64,000 nt of DNA from an uncultured Mycobacteriaceae bacterium (GCA_902826815.1 CADEGF010000030.1:17813-81812); one strand, 5' to 3'. Positions 1-9,972 are shown, numbered from the stretch's first letter. Numbers and translations: made by a program. The notes: generated by a model from the letters alone, not told the origin.

Positions 1-599
1 GGGCACTGGTCGACCGAATCGGGTCGCTGCCGGTGCGCGCCATCGTGCGTTCGCCGTTGCTGCGCTGCGGGCGCACCGTCGAGCCGCTGGCCGCCGCCCT
101 CGGCCTCGAGCCGATCGTCGACGAACGCATCTCCGAGGTGGACTACGGGCAGTGGACCGGCCGCAAGATCGGCGAACTGGTCAAAGAACCGCTGTGGGCG
201 GTGGTGCAGCAGCAGCCGAGCGCCGCGGTCTTCCCCGACGGCGAGGGCCTGGCTCATGTGCAGGCCCGTGCGGTGGAGGCGGTGCGCGAGCACGACCGAC
301 GCCTCGCCGACGAGCACGGCGGCGACGTGCTGTGGCTTGCCTGCACCCACGGCGACGTGATCAAGGCGATCGTGGCCGACGCGCTGGGCACCCACCTGGA
401 CAGTTTCCAGCGGATCACCGCCGATCCCGCCTCGATGAGTGTGATCCGCTACACAGCGCTGCGGCCCTTCGTGGTTCACGTGAACCACACCGGCGACCAA
501 CTGGCTTCCGGTTTGACAGCTAAACCGCCGGAAGCCGCCGACGGCGAGGCCAAGGACGTCCCGTCGAGCGACGCCGTGGTGGGCGGCTCGACCGACTGA
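1..599 (+). CDS. Histidine phosphatase family protein (phosphoglycerate mutase-like), 5' partial
   Basis: The reading frame is open from base 3 and has no start inside the window, so roughly the first 40 residues, including the RHG catalytic motif, lie upstream. The visible part has the family block SPLLRCGRT, then the VDYGQWTG segment and the second catalytic histidine in CTHGDVIKAI. These fit a phosphohistidine phosphatase/phosphoglycerate mutase fold. By position it matches the Rv2135c gene of M. tuberculosis. It ends 21 bases before the DUF3090 gene, with which it is probably co-transcribed. The substrate cannot be told from sequence; sugar phosphates or other small phosphoesters are possible. 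The C-terminal tail (about 30 residues rich in Ala, Gly and Asp) is low-complexity. Confidence 0.85.
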   Translation, partial: ALVDRIGSLPVRAIVRSPLLRCGRTVEPLAAALGLEPIVDERISEVDYGQWTGRKIGELVKEPLWAVVQQQPSAAVFPDGEGLAHVQARAVEAVREHDRRLADEHGGDVLWLACTHGDVIKAIVADALGTHLDSFQRITADPASMSVIRYTALRPFVVHVNHTGDQLASGLTAKPPEAADGEAKDVPSSDAVVGGSTD

Positions 600-620
600 G
601 CGCGGTATTTTGGAGTAGCC

Positions 621-1202
621 ATGGCCCGCGCAATCCACGTCTTCCGCACACCCGACCGTTTCGTGGCCGGGACCGTCGGGCAGCCCGGAAACCGCACGTT
701 CTACCTGCAGGCGGTGCACGACAAGCGGATCATCTCGGTGATTCTGGAAAAGCAGCAGGTCGCAGTGCTCGCCGAGCGGATCGCGGCGCTGCTGCTCGAG
801 ATCAACCGCCGGTTCGGCACCCCCGTCCCACCCGAAACCGACGTGGACGACCTCAGCCCGCTGGTGACACCCGTCGACGCCGAGTTCAGGGTCGGCACCA
901 TGGGCCTTGGCTGGGACTCGGAGGCGGAGACCGTGGTGGTCGAGCTGCTTGCAGTCTCCGACACCGAGTTCGATGCATCGGTCGTGCTCGACGATGCCGA
1001 GGACGGGCCCGACGCTGTCCGCGTGTTCCTCACCCCCGAGTCCGCGCGCCAGTTCGCGACCCGGTCCAATCGGGTCATCTCCGCAGGCAGGCCGCCGTGT
1101 CCGCTATGCGATGAGCCCCTCGATCCGGAGGGCCATATCTGCGTGCGAACCAACGGCTACCGACGGAGCCTGCTCGAGTCCGACGATGAACCCGACGAAT
1201 AG
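621..1202 (+). CDS. DUF3090 family protein
   Basis: This 193-residue protein starts MARAIHVF and has the conserved actinobacterial DUF3090 features. There is an N-terminal beta-rich part (FYLQAVHDKRIISVILEKQQ) and a C-terminal CPLCDEPLDPEGHIC segment whose Cys-x2-Cys...His-x-Cys set looks like a small metal-binding site. The start ATG follows a GGAG ribosome-binding site 7-8 bases upstream. It is the Rv2134c counterpart by position. The function of the family is unknown. It is always found beside the SCO1664-type gene that follows and overlaps it here, so the two probably act together. Confidence 0.88.
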   Translation: MARAIHVFRTPDRFVAGTVGQPGNRTFYLQAVHDKRIISVILEKQQVAVLAERIAALLLEINRRFGTPVPPETDVDDLSPLVTPVDAEFRVGTMGLGWDSEAETVVVELLAVSDTEFDASVVLDDAEDGPDAVRVFLTPESARQFATRSNRVISAGRPPCPLCDEPLDPEGHICVRTNGYRRSLLESDDEPDE

Positions 1203-2010
1203 CGACTGCGAGGCGTTGCGACGCGGCGAGCTGACCGTCATCGGGCGTATCCGTTCCGCGAGCAATGCTACGTTTCTCTGCGAGGCCGAACTCGACGACC
1301 TGACGGTGCACTGTGTGTACAAGCCGATCGCGGGTGAGGCGCCGCTGTGGGACTTTCCCGACGGCACACTGGCGGGTCGCGAACTGTCCGCCTACCTGGT
1401 TTCCGCCGCTTTGGGTTGGGACATCGTGCCCTACACCATCATTCGCGACGGGCCCGCGGGCAACGGCATGCTGCAGCTGTGGGTGGACCAACCCGGCGAT
1501 GAGGGTGGCGAGGCGGACGAGCACCCCGACGCGGGGCCGGATCAGGTGGATCTTCTTCCTGCGGGCCACATTCCGCCGGGATTCCTTCCGGTGCTGCGCG
1601 CCTACGACTACGCAGGCGACGAGGTGACCCTGGTGCACGCCGACAACACCGCGCTGCGCCGGATGGCGGTGTTCGACGTGATGATCAACAACGCCGACCG
1701 CAAGGGCGGCCACATCCTGTCCGCTACCGACGGCCACGTCTACGGCGTCGACCACGGCGTCAGCCTGCACGTCGAGGACAAGCTGCGCACCGTGCTGTGG
1801 GGCTGGGCGGGCAAACCCGTCGACGATGAGACGTTGGAGACCGTGGCCCGGCTGCGCGACGATGTGCGCGGCGCGCTGGGTGAGCAGTTGCGCGAGCACA
1901 TCACCGGCCGCGAAGTCGACGCGCTGCGGCGCAGGGCCGTTGGCTTGCTGAATGATCCGGTGATGCCGTCACCCGACCGGCACCGCCCGATTCCGTGGCC
2001 CGCCTTCTGA
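1186..2010 (+). CDS. SCO1664 family protein (PI3/4-kinase-like fold)
   Basis: A 274-residue protein starting at ATG 1186 (MNPTNSDCEALRRGEL), overlapping the DUF3090 gene by 17 bases. A longer frame exists upstream, but it runs antiphase through the DUF3090 gene and has no family support. The segments YKPIAGEAPLWDFP, VFDVMINNADRKGGHIL and YGVDHGVSLH resemble the lysine, catalytic-loop (D-x-NNADRK) and metal-binding (DHG in place of DFG) motifs of phosphatidylinositol 3/4-kinase-like enzymes. This suggests an ATP-binding small kinase. It is the Rv2133c counterpart. The substrate is unknown; the kinase assignment is inferred from these motifs. Confidence 0.85.
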   Translation: MNPTNSDCEALRRGELTVIGRIRSASNATFLCEAELDDLTVHCVYKPIAGEAPLWDFPDGTLAGRELSAYLVSAALGWDIVPYTIIRDGPAGNGMLQLWVDQPGDEGGEADEHPDAGPDQVDLLPAGHIPPGFLPVLRAYDYAGDEVTLVHADNTALRRMAVFDVMINNADRKGGHILSATDGHVYGVDHGVSLHVEDKLRTVLWGWAGKPVDDETLETVARLRDDVRGALGEQLREHITGREVDALRRRAVGLLNDPVMPSPDRHRPIPWPAF

Positions 2011-2013
2011 GCG

Positions 2014-3108
2014 TTACAGCCGGGTAGACGCGTTGTGGCGGTACTGGATGGCGCGGTATGGCCAGTTGGATCCGTCGCCGGTATTCCAATGGCTGACCAC
2101 CAGATGCAGATTACGCAACGTCGAGCCGGGCACGATATAGCCGCCGTACAGCTGGCTGAGCGTGCCCGCGGTGCACCCGTCGGCCGGACTGCAGCGCCGC
2201 CCCTTCTTCTGAGCCCATGCCGTGTTGCGCAACACCGTCGTGGTCGGCGCTACCTGGAAGTCGTCGGTCGGATGGGTGAGCACCTTGACCCTGATGGTTC
2301 CCGAGTTGCACTCGAAATAGCTGAAGACCCAACGGTCCTGAACGCGCCGCAGGCTCATTTCGCCGACCGTCGTGCCCGCTGGCAGCAGCGGTTTGGGATC
2401 GCTGTTGAACCATCCACCGGTCCACGGATGCCAGGCCGAGCGGTCGAGTATGTGATCGCCGCGCACCTTGTAGAGAAAGGCGTTCTCGCGACGGTTGAAC
2501 GCGCTGGCGATGACGTAGATCGAGCCGGATTCGGGATCGTGCTCCCAGGTGATCAGCTGTTGGGAGCCGTCATTGTGCGAGCCGAGCCGCCTGGCGTCCG
2601 GCCCCGCATCGTGCCAGGTGTCGCCGCAGTCGTCGCTGTAGGTGATCTCGGTCCACAGCACGTTGTGCAGGCCACGGTTGACCATCGTGAACAGGTAGAG
2701 CCTGCCGTCGATCGTGATGGCGTCAGCGGGCAGCACCGTCGAATACCCGCTGCCCTTCCACGGCGGCTCGTCGTGCTGGTAATCCCACAGCTGGCGCGCG
2801 TAGTCGCCGCCGACCGCGTCGTGGAATGTGATGCCGTCATTCAGGGCAGGCAGCGAGGTGTCGTTGCTGCGCAGCATCACCGGGCTGCGCCAGCCGGGTC
2901 CGCCCGCTCGGCATTCGTCGAACGTGTCGCCGAAGATGAATCCCGTCCGTCCGTCGGCGAGGGCGACGGCGATGCCGAGATCGGTGCCCCCGACACCGAA
3001 CCGCTCCGCTGCACTGCCGGGGCCGGTGAGGTCGCAGACCTTGACGGTCGGCGGCTGGACCTGCGCGGTCTTGATGCCCCGATCAATCACCACCCCATTA
3101 TTCGGCAA
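2014..3108 (-). CDS. DUF4185 domain-containing protein (candidate glycoside hydrolase)
   Basis: A 364-residue protein with the five-bladed propeller-type pattern of DUF4185. Features are an acidic [11 protein letters not shown] segment near residue 60, a [19 protein letters not shown] repeat, and [18 protein letters not shown] near the C terminus. To my knowledge, DUF4185 members from mycobacteria were recently recognised as endo-D-arabinanases (GH183) acting on arabinogalactan or lipoarabinomannan. Applying that here is inference. The only start in the open frame is TTG 3108, with GTG 3093 or 3090 possible. No signal peptide is visible from any of these, which is odd for a cell-wall enzyme. 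It is divergent from cysQ with 11 bases between start codons. Confidence 0.8.
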   Translation of the reverse strand: MPNNGVVIDRGIKTAQVQPPTVKVCDLTGPGSAAERFGVGGTDLGIAVALADGRTGFIFGDTFDECRAGGPGWRSPVMLRSNDTSLPALNDGITFHDAVGGDYARQLWDYQHDEPPWKGSGYSTVLPADAITIDGRLYLFTMVNRGLHNVLWTEITYSDDCGDTWHDAGPDARRLGSHNDGSQQLITWEHDPESGSIYVIASAFNRRENAFLYKVRGDHILDRSAWHPWTGGWFNSDPKPLLPAGTTVGEMSLRRVQDRWVFSYFECNSGTIRVKVLTHPTDDFQVAPTTTVLRNTAWAQKKGRRCSPADGCTAGTLSQLYGGYIVPGSTLRNLHLVVSHWNTGDGSNWPYRAIQYRHNASTRL

Positions 3109-3119
3109 TACTGCATGCT

Positions 3120-3905
3120 GTGACCCTCACCGACGCAGCGCTGGCCGCCGAACTTGCCCGCGACGCCGGTGAACTACTCCTCGAGGTGCGAAAGGAGCAG
3201 GGGTTCTTCGATCCCTACGACCTGGGAGACGCCGGGGACAAACGGGCCAACACGCTGATCCTCGACGGCCTTGCGCGCGCCAGGCCCGACGACGCGGTGC
3301 TGTCGGAAGAGGCCGTTGACGACCTGTCGCGGGTGCACGCTGACCGGGTGTGGATCGTCGACCCACTGGACGGCACCTGGGAGTTCTCCACTCTTCGCAA
3401 CGACTGGGCCGTCCACATCGCACTGTGGCAGCGAAACGGGTCCGAGGGCGAGGGCGGTATCACCGATGCGGCGGTCGCGCTGCCTGCGTTCGGCGAGGTG
3501 TACCGCACCGACACAGTCGTCCCGCCGCCGCCGCGCGCCGAAGGGCCGCTGCGGATCACCGCGAGCGCGAGCCGCCCGCCCGCGGTGTTGTGGCGGCTGG
3601 CCGATCAGATGGACGTCGAGCTTGTCCGCATCGGGTCGGCGGGCGCCAAGGCGATGGCCGTGGTGAGGGGCGACGTCGACGCCTACCTGCATGCAGGAGG
3701 GCAGTGGGAGTGGGATTCGGCCGCGCCCGCGGGTGTGATGTGGGCGGCGGGGCTGCACGGCTCCCGGCTGGACGGGGCGCCGCTGATCTACAACCGCCGC
3801 GATCCCTATCTGCCCGACCTGTTGATGTGCAGGCAGGAGCTTGCCGAGCCGCTGTTGACCGTGATCCGGTCGGTCACCAGAGGCGGCCCGCGACGAACCC
3901 CTTAG
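3120..3905 (+). CDS. cysQ: 3'(2'),5'-bisphosphate nucleotidase / inositol-phosphatase family CysQ
   Basis: A 261-residue member of the inositol monophosphatase superfamily. The metal-binding motifs are present: Glu pair LSEE at 62-65, DPLDGT at 81-86 and the C-terminal [11 protein letters not shown]. In mycobacteria CysQ (Rv2131c) hydrolyses 3'-phosphoadenosine 5'-phosphate released in sulfate assimilation, and can act on fructose-1,6-bisphosphate and inositol-1-phosphate in vitro. It starts at GTG 3120; the nearby ATG at 3115 is followed at once by a stop. It lies 10 bases before mshC, so sulfur nucleotide turnover and mycothiol synthesis (a cysteine-consuming pathway) are probably co-transcribed. 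Confidence 0.93.
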   Translation: MTLTDAALAAELARDAGELLLEVRKEQGFFDPYDLGDAGDKRANTLILDGLARARPDDAVLSEEAVDDLSRVHADRVWIVDPLDGTWEFSTLRNDWAVHIALWQRNGSEGEGGITDAAVALPAFGEVYRTDTVVPPPPRAEGPLRITASASRPPAVLWRLADQMDVELVRIGSAGAKAMAVVRGDVDAYLHAGGQWEWDSAAPAGVMWAAGLHGSRLDGAPLIYNRRDPYLPDLLMCRQELAEPLLTVIRSVTRGGPRRTP

Positions 3906-3915
3906 AGTCGATGGC

Positions 3916-5154
3916 ATGCAGTCGTGGCAGGGGCCGAGCCGTCCGGTCCTCCCGGGACGCGGTCCGCAGCTGCGGCTGTACGACACCGCTGATCGGCAGG
4001 TACGCCCGGTGTCGGCGGGTGACACCGCAACGATGTACGTCTGCGGCATCACCCCGTACGACGCCACCCACCTCGGCCACGCCGCCACCTACCTGACATT
4101 CGATCTCATATACCGGCTGTGGCTAGATGCCGGCCACAGCGTGAACTATGTGCAGAACGTCACCGACGTCGACGATCCGCTCTTCGAGCGGGCCGAGCGC
4201 GACGGCATCGGCTGGCGCGAACTCGCCGACCGCGAAACCGCTCTGTTCGCCGAGGACATGGCGGCGCTTCGGGTGCTTTCTCCCCACTCCTATGTCGCCG
4301 CGACCGAGGCCATCGGCGAGGTCGTCGAGCTCGTCGAGAAGATGCTCGCCTCCGGTGCGGCCTACGTCGTTGACGACCGCGAGCACCCGGACGTCTATTT
4401 CCGTGCCGACGCAACCGCGCAGTTCGGCTACGAGTCCGGATACGACCGCGACACCATGCTGCGGCTGTTCGGCGAGCGCGGCGGCGACCCCGACCGCGCG
4501 GGCAAGGGCGACGAACTGGATGCGCTGCTGTGGCGGGCCGAGCGGCCCGGTGAACCGAGCTGGCCGTCGCCGTTTGGTCCCGGCAGGCCGGGCTGGCATG
4601 TGGAATGCGCGGCGATTGCGCTCGACAGAATCGGCACCGGCCTTGACATCCAGGGCGGCGGCAGCGACCTGATCTTCCCGCATCACGAGTTTTCTGCCGC
4701 GCACGCCGAAAGTGTCACGGGGGAGCGGCGATTCGCCCGGCATTACGTGCACTCCGGAATGATCGGCTGGGACGGCCACAAGATGAGCAAGAGCCGCGGG
4801 AACCTGGTGCTGGTATCCCGGCTGCGGGCCGACGGCGTCGAACCGGCCGCGATCCGGCTCGGGCTGCTGGCCGGCCACTACCGCGCGGACAGGTCGTGGA
4901 GTGAGGCCGCGCTCGACGAGGCGACGGCCAGGCTGCAGCGGTGGCGCGAGGCGACCTCATTGCCGGCGGCGCCGGACGCCACCGACGTGATCGCCAGGGT
5001 GCGCCAATATCTGGCCGACGACCTCGACACCCCGAAAGCGCTTGCCGCGCTTGATGGCTGGTCAATCGATGCGCTGGAGTACGGCGGCCATGACACGGAG
5101 TCGCCGGGGCTGGTGGCCACGGCGATCGATGCGCTGCTCGGGATCAAGCTCTAG
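3916..5154 (+). CDS. mshC: Mycothiol biosynthesis ligase MshC (Cys:GlcN-Ins ligase)
   Basis: A 412-residue class-I cysteinyl-tRNA-synthetase-like enzyme that joins cysteine to 1-D-myo-inosityl 2-amino-2-deoxy-glucopyranoside with ATP, the penultimate step of mycothiol synthesis. The N terminus [14 protein letters not shown] and length match mycobacterial MshC rather than CysS. The HIGH-like motif THLGH (51-55), the KMSKS loop (about 289) and the zinc ligands Cys43, Cys231 and His256 are all in place. Mycothiol replaces glutathione in actinobacteria, so this gene is a strong taxonomic marker. It probably shares a transcript with cysQ. Confidence 0.97.
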   Translation: MQSWQGPSRPVLPGRGPQLRLYDTADRQVRPVSAGDTATMYVCGITPYDATHLGHAATYLTFDLIYRLWLDAGHSVNYVQNVTDVDDPLFERAERDGIGWRELADRETALFAEDMAALRVLSPHSYVAATEAIGEVVELVEKMLASGAAYVVDDREHPDVYFRADATAQFGYESGYDRDTMLRLFGERGGDPDRAGKGDELDALLWRAERPGEPSWPSPFGPGRPGWHVECAAIALDRIGTGLDIQGGGSDLIFPHHEFSAAHAESVTGERRFARHYVHSGMIGWDGHKMSKSRGNLVLVSRLRADGVEPAAIRLGLLAGHYRADRSWSEAALDEATARLQRWREATSLPAAPDATDVIARVRQYLADDLDTPKALAALDGWSIDALEYGGHDTESPGLVATAIDALLGIKL

Positions 5155-5186
5155 AACGCCTTGACGGGCACAGAAAGGGACTGCTC

Positions 5187-6065
5187 ATGAGTGCGGTCAA
5201 TCAGAAGGTCGTGCTGATCACCGGCGGAGCACGCGGGGTCGGCGCGGAGGTGGCCCGCCGCCTGCACGCGAGGGGCGCGAGCCTGGTGCTCACCGATGTC
5301 GACGAGGGCGCACTGCGTGACATCGGCGCCGAATTGGGCGACGACAAAGTGCTGACGGCGGTCGCCGACGTGAGAGAGCTGGACGCCATGCAGAGCGCCG
5401 TCGCGCAGGGCATCGAACGGTTCGGCGGGATCGACGTCGTGATGGCCAATGCCGGGATCTCCACGTACGGCTCGGTTCTCAAGGTCGATCCGGAGGCGTT
5501 TCGGACTCTGGTCGACGTCAATATCGTCGGCGTCTTCAACACCGTTCGGGCCGCGTTGCCGTCGGTGATCGAGCGGCGCGGCTACGTGCTGGTCGTATCG
5601 TCGGCGGCCGCCTTCGGCGCCACAGCGGGGCTGGCGCCCTACGACACGGCGAAGGCCGGCGTCGAGCACTTCGCCAGCGCACTGCGACAGGAGGTTGCCC
5701 ACCTCGGGGTCGACGTCGGTTCGGCGCACATGCTGTGGATCGACACCCCGCTGGTGCAGGAGGCCAAGTCAGACCTGCCCAGCTTTCGCACGATGCTCGA
5801 CTCGATGCCGGGTCCCCTCGGCAAGACCACCTCCGTCGACGCGTGCGGTAGGGCGTTCGTCAAAGGCATCGAGGACCGCAAACGCTACGTCTACTGCCCC
5901 GGATACGTGTCCTGGTTACGTTGGCTCAAGCCGCTGCTGACCACTCGGTTCGTGGAGGCCTCCTTGATGAAGTCCGTGCCGGACCTGCTGCCCCAGATGG
6001 ACGCCGAGGTCGAGGCGCTCGGTCGCTCGACCAGTGCCCGTACCCAGGAAGTGGAGAAGAAGTGA
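5187..6065 (+). CDS. SDR family NAD(P)-dependent oxidoreductase
   Basis: A 292-residue classical short-chain dehydrogenase. The nucleotide-binding TGGARGVG lies at 12-19, the MANAGIS motif follows, and Ser in VSSAAAFG with Tyr152 and Lys156 (YDTAK) gives the catalytic set. The C-terminal extension (YCPGYVSWLRWLKPLL onward) is typical of mycobacterial SDRs that may associate with membranes or lipids. It corresponds by position to Rv2129c. The substrate is unknown. A good GGGA-type site precedes ATG 5187, and the stop overlaps the next gene's GTG by 4 bases, implying coupled translation. Confidence 0.9.
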   Translation: MSAVNQKVVLITGGARGVGAEVARRLHARGASLVLTDVDEGALRDIGAELGDDKVLTAVADVRELDAMQSAVAQGIERFGGIDVVMANAGISTYGSVLKVDPEAFRTLVDVNIVGVFNTVRAALPSVIERRGYVLVVSSAAAFGATAGLAPYDTAKAGVEHFASALRQEVAHLGVDVGSAHMLWIDTPLVQEAKSDLPSFRTMLDSMPGPLGKTTSVDACGRAFVKGIEDRKRYVYCPGYVSWLRWLKPLLTTRFVEASLMKSVPDLLPQMDAEVEALGRSTSARTQEVEKK

Positions 6066-7492
6066 AACGGTTTCTCGCTGTCGCGGCGACCATCACCCTG
6101 TTGGCGGCGTGCAGCGGCAAGGAAGCCGAAGAGACGGAGAAGTCGTCGGCGCCGCCGACGTCGGCGGCCGTCACGCCGGATCAGGCCCGCGCGATCGCGA
6201 AAGAGGCCTACATCTGGGGCTTTCCGATGGTCGACAACTACCGGGTGCAGTACGCGTACTTCGTCAACAAGCAGGATCCCGAGTACAAGGGCGGCTGGAA
6301 CGAGATCCACAACACCGCAAGGGTTTACACCCCAGAGGACAAGGCGATCCAGACACCGAACTCGGACACTCCGTATTCGGCTGTCGGCGCGGACCTGCGC
6401 ACAGAGCCGCTGGTGCTCACCGTCCCGCCTATCGAGCAGGACCGGTACTACTCGCTGCAGTTCGTCGACGGCTACACCTACAACTTCCACTACGTCGGCA
6501 GCCGCACTACCGGCAATGGCGGCGGCAAATACCTTCTGGCTGGCCCGAATTGGAAGGGCGACAAGCCCGAAGGCGTCAACGAGGTGATCCGGTCGGACAC
6601 CGACCTTGCATTCGTGCTGTACCGCACGCAGCTGTTCGGGCCGTCCGATATCGACCAGGTGAAGGAGATCCAGGCCGGGTACCAGGTGACGCCGCTGTCG
6701 GTGTTCTTGAACCAGCCGCCGCCTGCGCCCGCACCTGCCATCGACTTCGTTCCGCCGTTGACGCCGGACCAGCAGAAGACCTCGCCGCAGTTCTTCGAGA
6801 TCCTCAGCTTCGTCATGCGGTACGCCCCGGTGTTGCCCGATGAGAAGGAGATGCGCGACCGGTTCGCATCCATCGGGATCGGCCCAGACGGCGACTTCGA
6901 CGCCGACAAGCTCAGCCCGGAGATGCGCAAGGCCGTCGAGGACGGCATGGCCGGCGCGTGGGCGGAGTTCGACACCTTCAAGAAGGAGAAGGTCGACACC
7001 GACCAGGTCACCGCCGCCGACTTCTTCGGGACTGCGGCTGACCTGAAGGGCAACTATCTGTATCGGATGGCAGGCGCGGTGCTGGGGATCTATGGCAACA
7101 CCGCCGCGGAGGCCATCTATCCGGGGTCGTTCAGCGATGTCACGGGTGCGCCGCTGACCGGCGCGAACAACTACACGTTCCACTTTCCGAAGGATCAGCT
7201 GCCGCCGGTCAACGCGTTCTGGTCGCTGACCATGTACGAGCTGCCGCAGAGCCTGCTGGTCGCCAACCCGATCAACCGCTATCTGATCAACTCGCCGATG
7301 CTGCCGAGTCTGGTGCCCGACAAGGACGGCGGCTACACGTTCTACCTCCAGAACGAGTCGCCGGGGGCCGACAAGGAATCCAACTGGCTGCCCGCGCCGA
7401 AGGGTCCCTTCGCTCTAGTGCTGAGGCTCTACTGGCCGAAGCCGGATGCCCTCAACGGCACGTGGAAGGCGCCGCAACCCGAAAAAGCCTGA
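6062..7492 (+). CDS. DUF1254/DUF1214 domain lipoprotein
   Basis: A 476-residue exported lipoprotein. It starts at GTG 6062, overlapping the SDR stop (GTGA). The N terminus VKRFLAVAATITLLAAC is a lipoprotein signal with lipobox LAAC, so Cys17 should be acylated. The DUF1254 N-terminal half (AKEAYIWGFPMVDNYR, QTPNSDTPYSAVGADL) and the DUF1214 C-terminal half (FPKDQLPPVNAFWSLTMYE, NGTWKAP) are both recognisable. The function of this family is not established. A longer frame upstream only extends antiphase into the SDR. It is followed within 20 bases by the LysR gene. Confidence 0.88.
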   Translation: MKRFLAVAATITLLAACSGKEAEETEKSSAPPTSAAVTPDQARAIAKEAYIWGFPMVDNYRVQYAYFVNKQDPEYKGGWNEIHNTARVYTPEDKAIQTPNSDTPYSAVGADLRTEPLVLTVPPIEQDRYYSLQFVDGYTYNFHYVGSRTTGNGGGKYLLAGPNWKGDKPEGVNEVIRSDTDLAFVLYRTQLFGPSDIDQVKEIQAGYQVTPLSVFLNQPPPAPAPAIDFVPPLTPDQQKTSPQFFEILSFVMRYAPVLPDEKEMRDRFASIGIGPDGDFDADKLSPEMRKAVEDGMAGAWAEFDTFKKEKVDTDQVTAADFFGTAADLKGNYLYRMAGAVLGIYGNTAAEAIYPGSFSDVTGAPLTGANNYTFHFPKDQLPPVNAFWSLTMYELPQSLLVANPINRYLINSPMLPSLVPDKDGGYTFYLQNESPGADKESNWLPAPKGPFALVLRLYWPKPDALNGTWKAPQPEKA

Positions 7493-7511
7493 GGGGCGCT
7501 ATCGTTTCGAG

Positions 7512-8474
7512 ATGGACGTCAGCGTCCGCAAACTGCGCTACTTCCTGGTGGTAGCGGAGGAGCGAAACTTTACCCGCGCCGCCGCACGGTTGTTCATCAG
7601 CCAGCAGTCGCTGTCGCGTCAGATTCGTGATCTCGAACTCGAGATCGGCGCGACGCTGCTGTTGAGGACGACACGTTCGGTGCAACTCACGCCCGCGGGC
7701 GAGAGCTTTTCTGAACAGATCCGGGTGGCGCTCGACGCTTTGGACGCCGCAGTGGCGGTAGCCCGGGAACGCAGCGCGGGCACCGGTGGATGTCTGCGCA
7801 TCGGCTTCGGGCTCGGTGCCGCGCTGGAACTGACGCCCTACATCCTCGATGCCTTTGCCCGCGAGTATCCCAACGTCGAGATCGAGATGCGGGAGTTCCC
7901 GCTGCCGGATCAAAGCGCCGGCCTCTCGGAGCGGTGGGCAGACGTTGCTTTCGTACGTCCTCCGCTGGCTAATCGCGACATCGTCACGCACACCTTGTTC
8001 GTTGAGCCTCGCGTTCTCACCGTTTCGGTCCGCCATGAACTGGCGCAACGGAATTCGGTGCGCGTTGCCGACATCCTCGACGTGCCGTTGGCGGTCGGGC
8101 GTTCGACCGACGAAGAGTATCGGCGATTCTGGAGTCTGCAGGACTACCGATCAGGGTTGACCGAGCCGCTGTTGAGGCCGACCACCACCAACACCGAGGA
8201 GATCGAGTTGATCGCAGCCGGGCTCGCATGCACGGTGAATCCCGCTGCGATCATGCGCTACATCCCGCATTCGGGTGTCCGATACATACCCATCGTCGAT
8301 GTGCCGGGCTCGGAGGTGGCAGTCGCATGGCGCCGCGACAGGGACAGCGAGCTCGTGGTTGCCTTCAACCGGGTCGCCCAGCAGGTGCGACGGCGCGAAC
8401 GACAGGTCGTCGGCGAGATCGAGCACCCGTTCGGCGAACTGGCGTCCGACGTCGTCAAACCTCTTGCGCCGTAA
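7512..8474 (+). CDS. LysR-family transcriptional regulator
   Basis: A 320-residue LysR regulator. The N-terminal winged helix (VSVRKLRYFLVVAEERNFTR...LFISQQSLSRQI, about residues 3-45) is followed by an LysR substrate-binding domain. The start is taken at ATG 7512, which directly begins the conserved LRYFLVVAEE region; the longer frame overlaps the lipoprotein gene. It converges with the permease gene and overlaps its 3' end by 20 bases. Its target may be the aminotransferase/permease operon on the other strand, but in LysR systems the target promoter is usually adjacent to the regulator's start, which is not so here. Confidence 0.88.
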   Translation: MDVSVRKLRYFLVVAEERNFTRAAARLFISQQSLSRQIRDLELEIGATLLLRTTRSVQLTPAGESFSEQIRVALDALDAAVAVARERSAGTGGCLRIGFGLGAALELTPYILDAFAREYPNVEIEMREFPLPDQSAGLSERWADVAFVRPPLANRDIVTHTLFVEPRVLTVSVRHELAQRNSVRVADILDVPLAVGRSTDEEYRRFWSLQDYRSGLTEPLLRPTTTNTEEIELIAAGLACTVNPAAIMRYIPHSGVRYIPIVDVPGSEVAVAWRRDRDSELVVAFNRVAQQVRRRERQVVGEIEHPFGELASDVVKPLAP

Positions 8475-9957
8475 GGCCGAACCGCGCAACTCCGGCTTCA
8501 CCGCGTTTGATCCGTCCGCGAAGTATCACCACGTGCCAGAGGACCGCGAGCACGCTCGCGCCTGCGACGACCTTCACCGCACCGTGGAAGTCCGAAGGGA
8601 TGGTCAGGATCAGCAGCGCGGTGATGATCCACACCAGTCCGACGATCATCAGCGGGAACCCGAACCGGCCAAGGTTGAAGGCTCCGGGAGCGGCGGCCAG
8701 GGTCGGACGCTGACGCATATAGGAGCCGACTATGAGCAGGTAGACCAGATAGGGCGCGATCGACGTCGCACCGACCAGTGTGGTGAACGAATCCGTCTGC
8801 AGGAAGCCGTAAATCATGAACACGACGCTGATCGCACCGCCGACGACAAGTGCACGCACCGGGGTTTGGGTGCGCGTGTTGACCATACGAAAGTGACGGG
8901 AGAACGGCAGCATGTTGTCACGGCCCATCGAATACATCAGCCGCGACTGTGCTGCCTGATTGGCGATGACCAGCGCGATCATCGAGAATGCCACCACGAC
9001 GATGAAGACCTTCACGACCGCGCTGGGAAGGTAGAACTCCGCGATGGTCACGATCGGCGCATCCGAGGCCTGGGCCTCGCCGAGGTTCGGCATCGCTATG
9101 GTGAAGCAGATCAGCGCCAGCATGCCGAGGATGGCCGACCCGATCACTCCGGTGAGAACGCCTCTGGGAACGGCTCGTTGGGAATCGACAGCCTCTTCGG
9201 TCAGATCAGCTGACAGTTCGAAGCCCACCATCGTGTAGATGCCCAGCAGGCCGGCCATCACGAAGTGACCAATTCCGGATCCGGCTGTTCCCGTAGCGTC
9301 CCACAGATTGGCCGCGGTGCCGCCACCGTCACCGGTGTAGAGGCCGAACGCCACAATCACCGTGACAGCCAACAGCACCGTGCCGATGATCTCGGCGACC
9401 ACGGCGGTGTTGTTGGTGCGGGCGGCCAACTGCACGCTGATGATGTTGATCGCGACTGTGAACAACAGGATGGCGATCGCGACGGCAAGTACGACTCCGG
9501 CGGGTGCGTCGATCCCGAGCGCGTCGAACAGGAGTGGCGTGGCGCCAAGGAGGATGATCGCCCCGCCGGTGATGCTCATGTAGAGCAGACCGAAGAAGCC
9601 CGTGTACCAACCGTAGGTCGAGCCGACAAGACGCGCGCCCCACTGATACGCGTAGCCCGCCAATGGGATCTTTGTGCTCAGCTCGGCGATGAGCAGCGCC
9701 ATGACGATCTGGCCCGCCGCGGCGATGGGCCAGGTCCAGATAGACGCTCCGCCAAACTGATTGATCGCGAAGCCGTAGTTGAGAAATATGCCGGTGGAGA
9801 TCGACACGATGGAGAACGACAGTGCGAACAGCGAGAAGAACCGCAGCGTCCGCTTCAGTTCCTGTTTGTAGCCGAATGCGGCGACGCGTGAGTCGTGCGG
9901 GTTGACGGCGTCTGCCGACGACGAATGCGAATGGTCGGTGGGGCGTTCGATTGTCAC
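8455..9957 (-). CDS. APC-family amino acid permease
   Basis: A 500-residue permease with about 12 hydrophobic segments. The amino acid-polyamine-organocation signature lies at the start of TM1 (SFSIVSISTGIFLNYG), and GFELSADLTEEAVDSQRAVPRG sits in the TM6-7 region. Both fit the GABA/amino-acid permease branch. It lies 15 bases downstream of the class-III aminotransferase on the same strand, so the pair is likely one operon importing and transaminating an amine or amino acid. The permease at 44.6 kb is a related protein (both contain an FGYKQ-type N-terminal tag). Its 3' end overlaps the convergent lysR gene by 20 bases. Confidence 0.88.
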   Translation of the reverse strand: MTIERPTDHSHSSSADAVNPHDSRVAAFGYKQELKRTLRFFSLFALSFSIVSISTGIFLNYGFAINQFGGASIWTWPIAAAGQIVMALLIAELSTKIPLAGYAYQWGARLVGSTYGWYTGFFGLLYMSITGGAIILLGATPLLFDALGIDAPAGVVLAVAIAILLFTVAINIISVQLAARTNNTAVVAEIIGTVLLAVTVIVAFGLYTGDGGGTAANLWDATGTAGSGIGHFVMAGLLGIYTMVGFELSADLTEEAVDSQRAVPRGVLTGVIGSAILGMLALICFTIAMPNLGEAQASDAPIVTIAEFYLPSAVVKVFIVVVAFSMIALVIANQAAQSRLMYSMGRDNMLPFSRHFRMVNTRTQTPVRALVVGGAISVVFMIYGFLQTDSFTTLVGATSIAPYLVYLLIVGSYMRQRPTLAAAPGAFNLGRFGFPLMIVGLVWIITALLILTIPSDFHGAVKVVAGASVLAVLWHVVILRGRIKRGEAGVARFGLTAQEV

Positions 9958-9972
9958 AGGTGTCTCCTCGAA

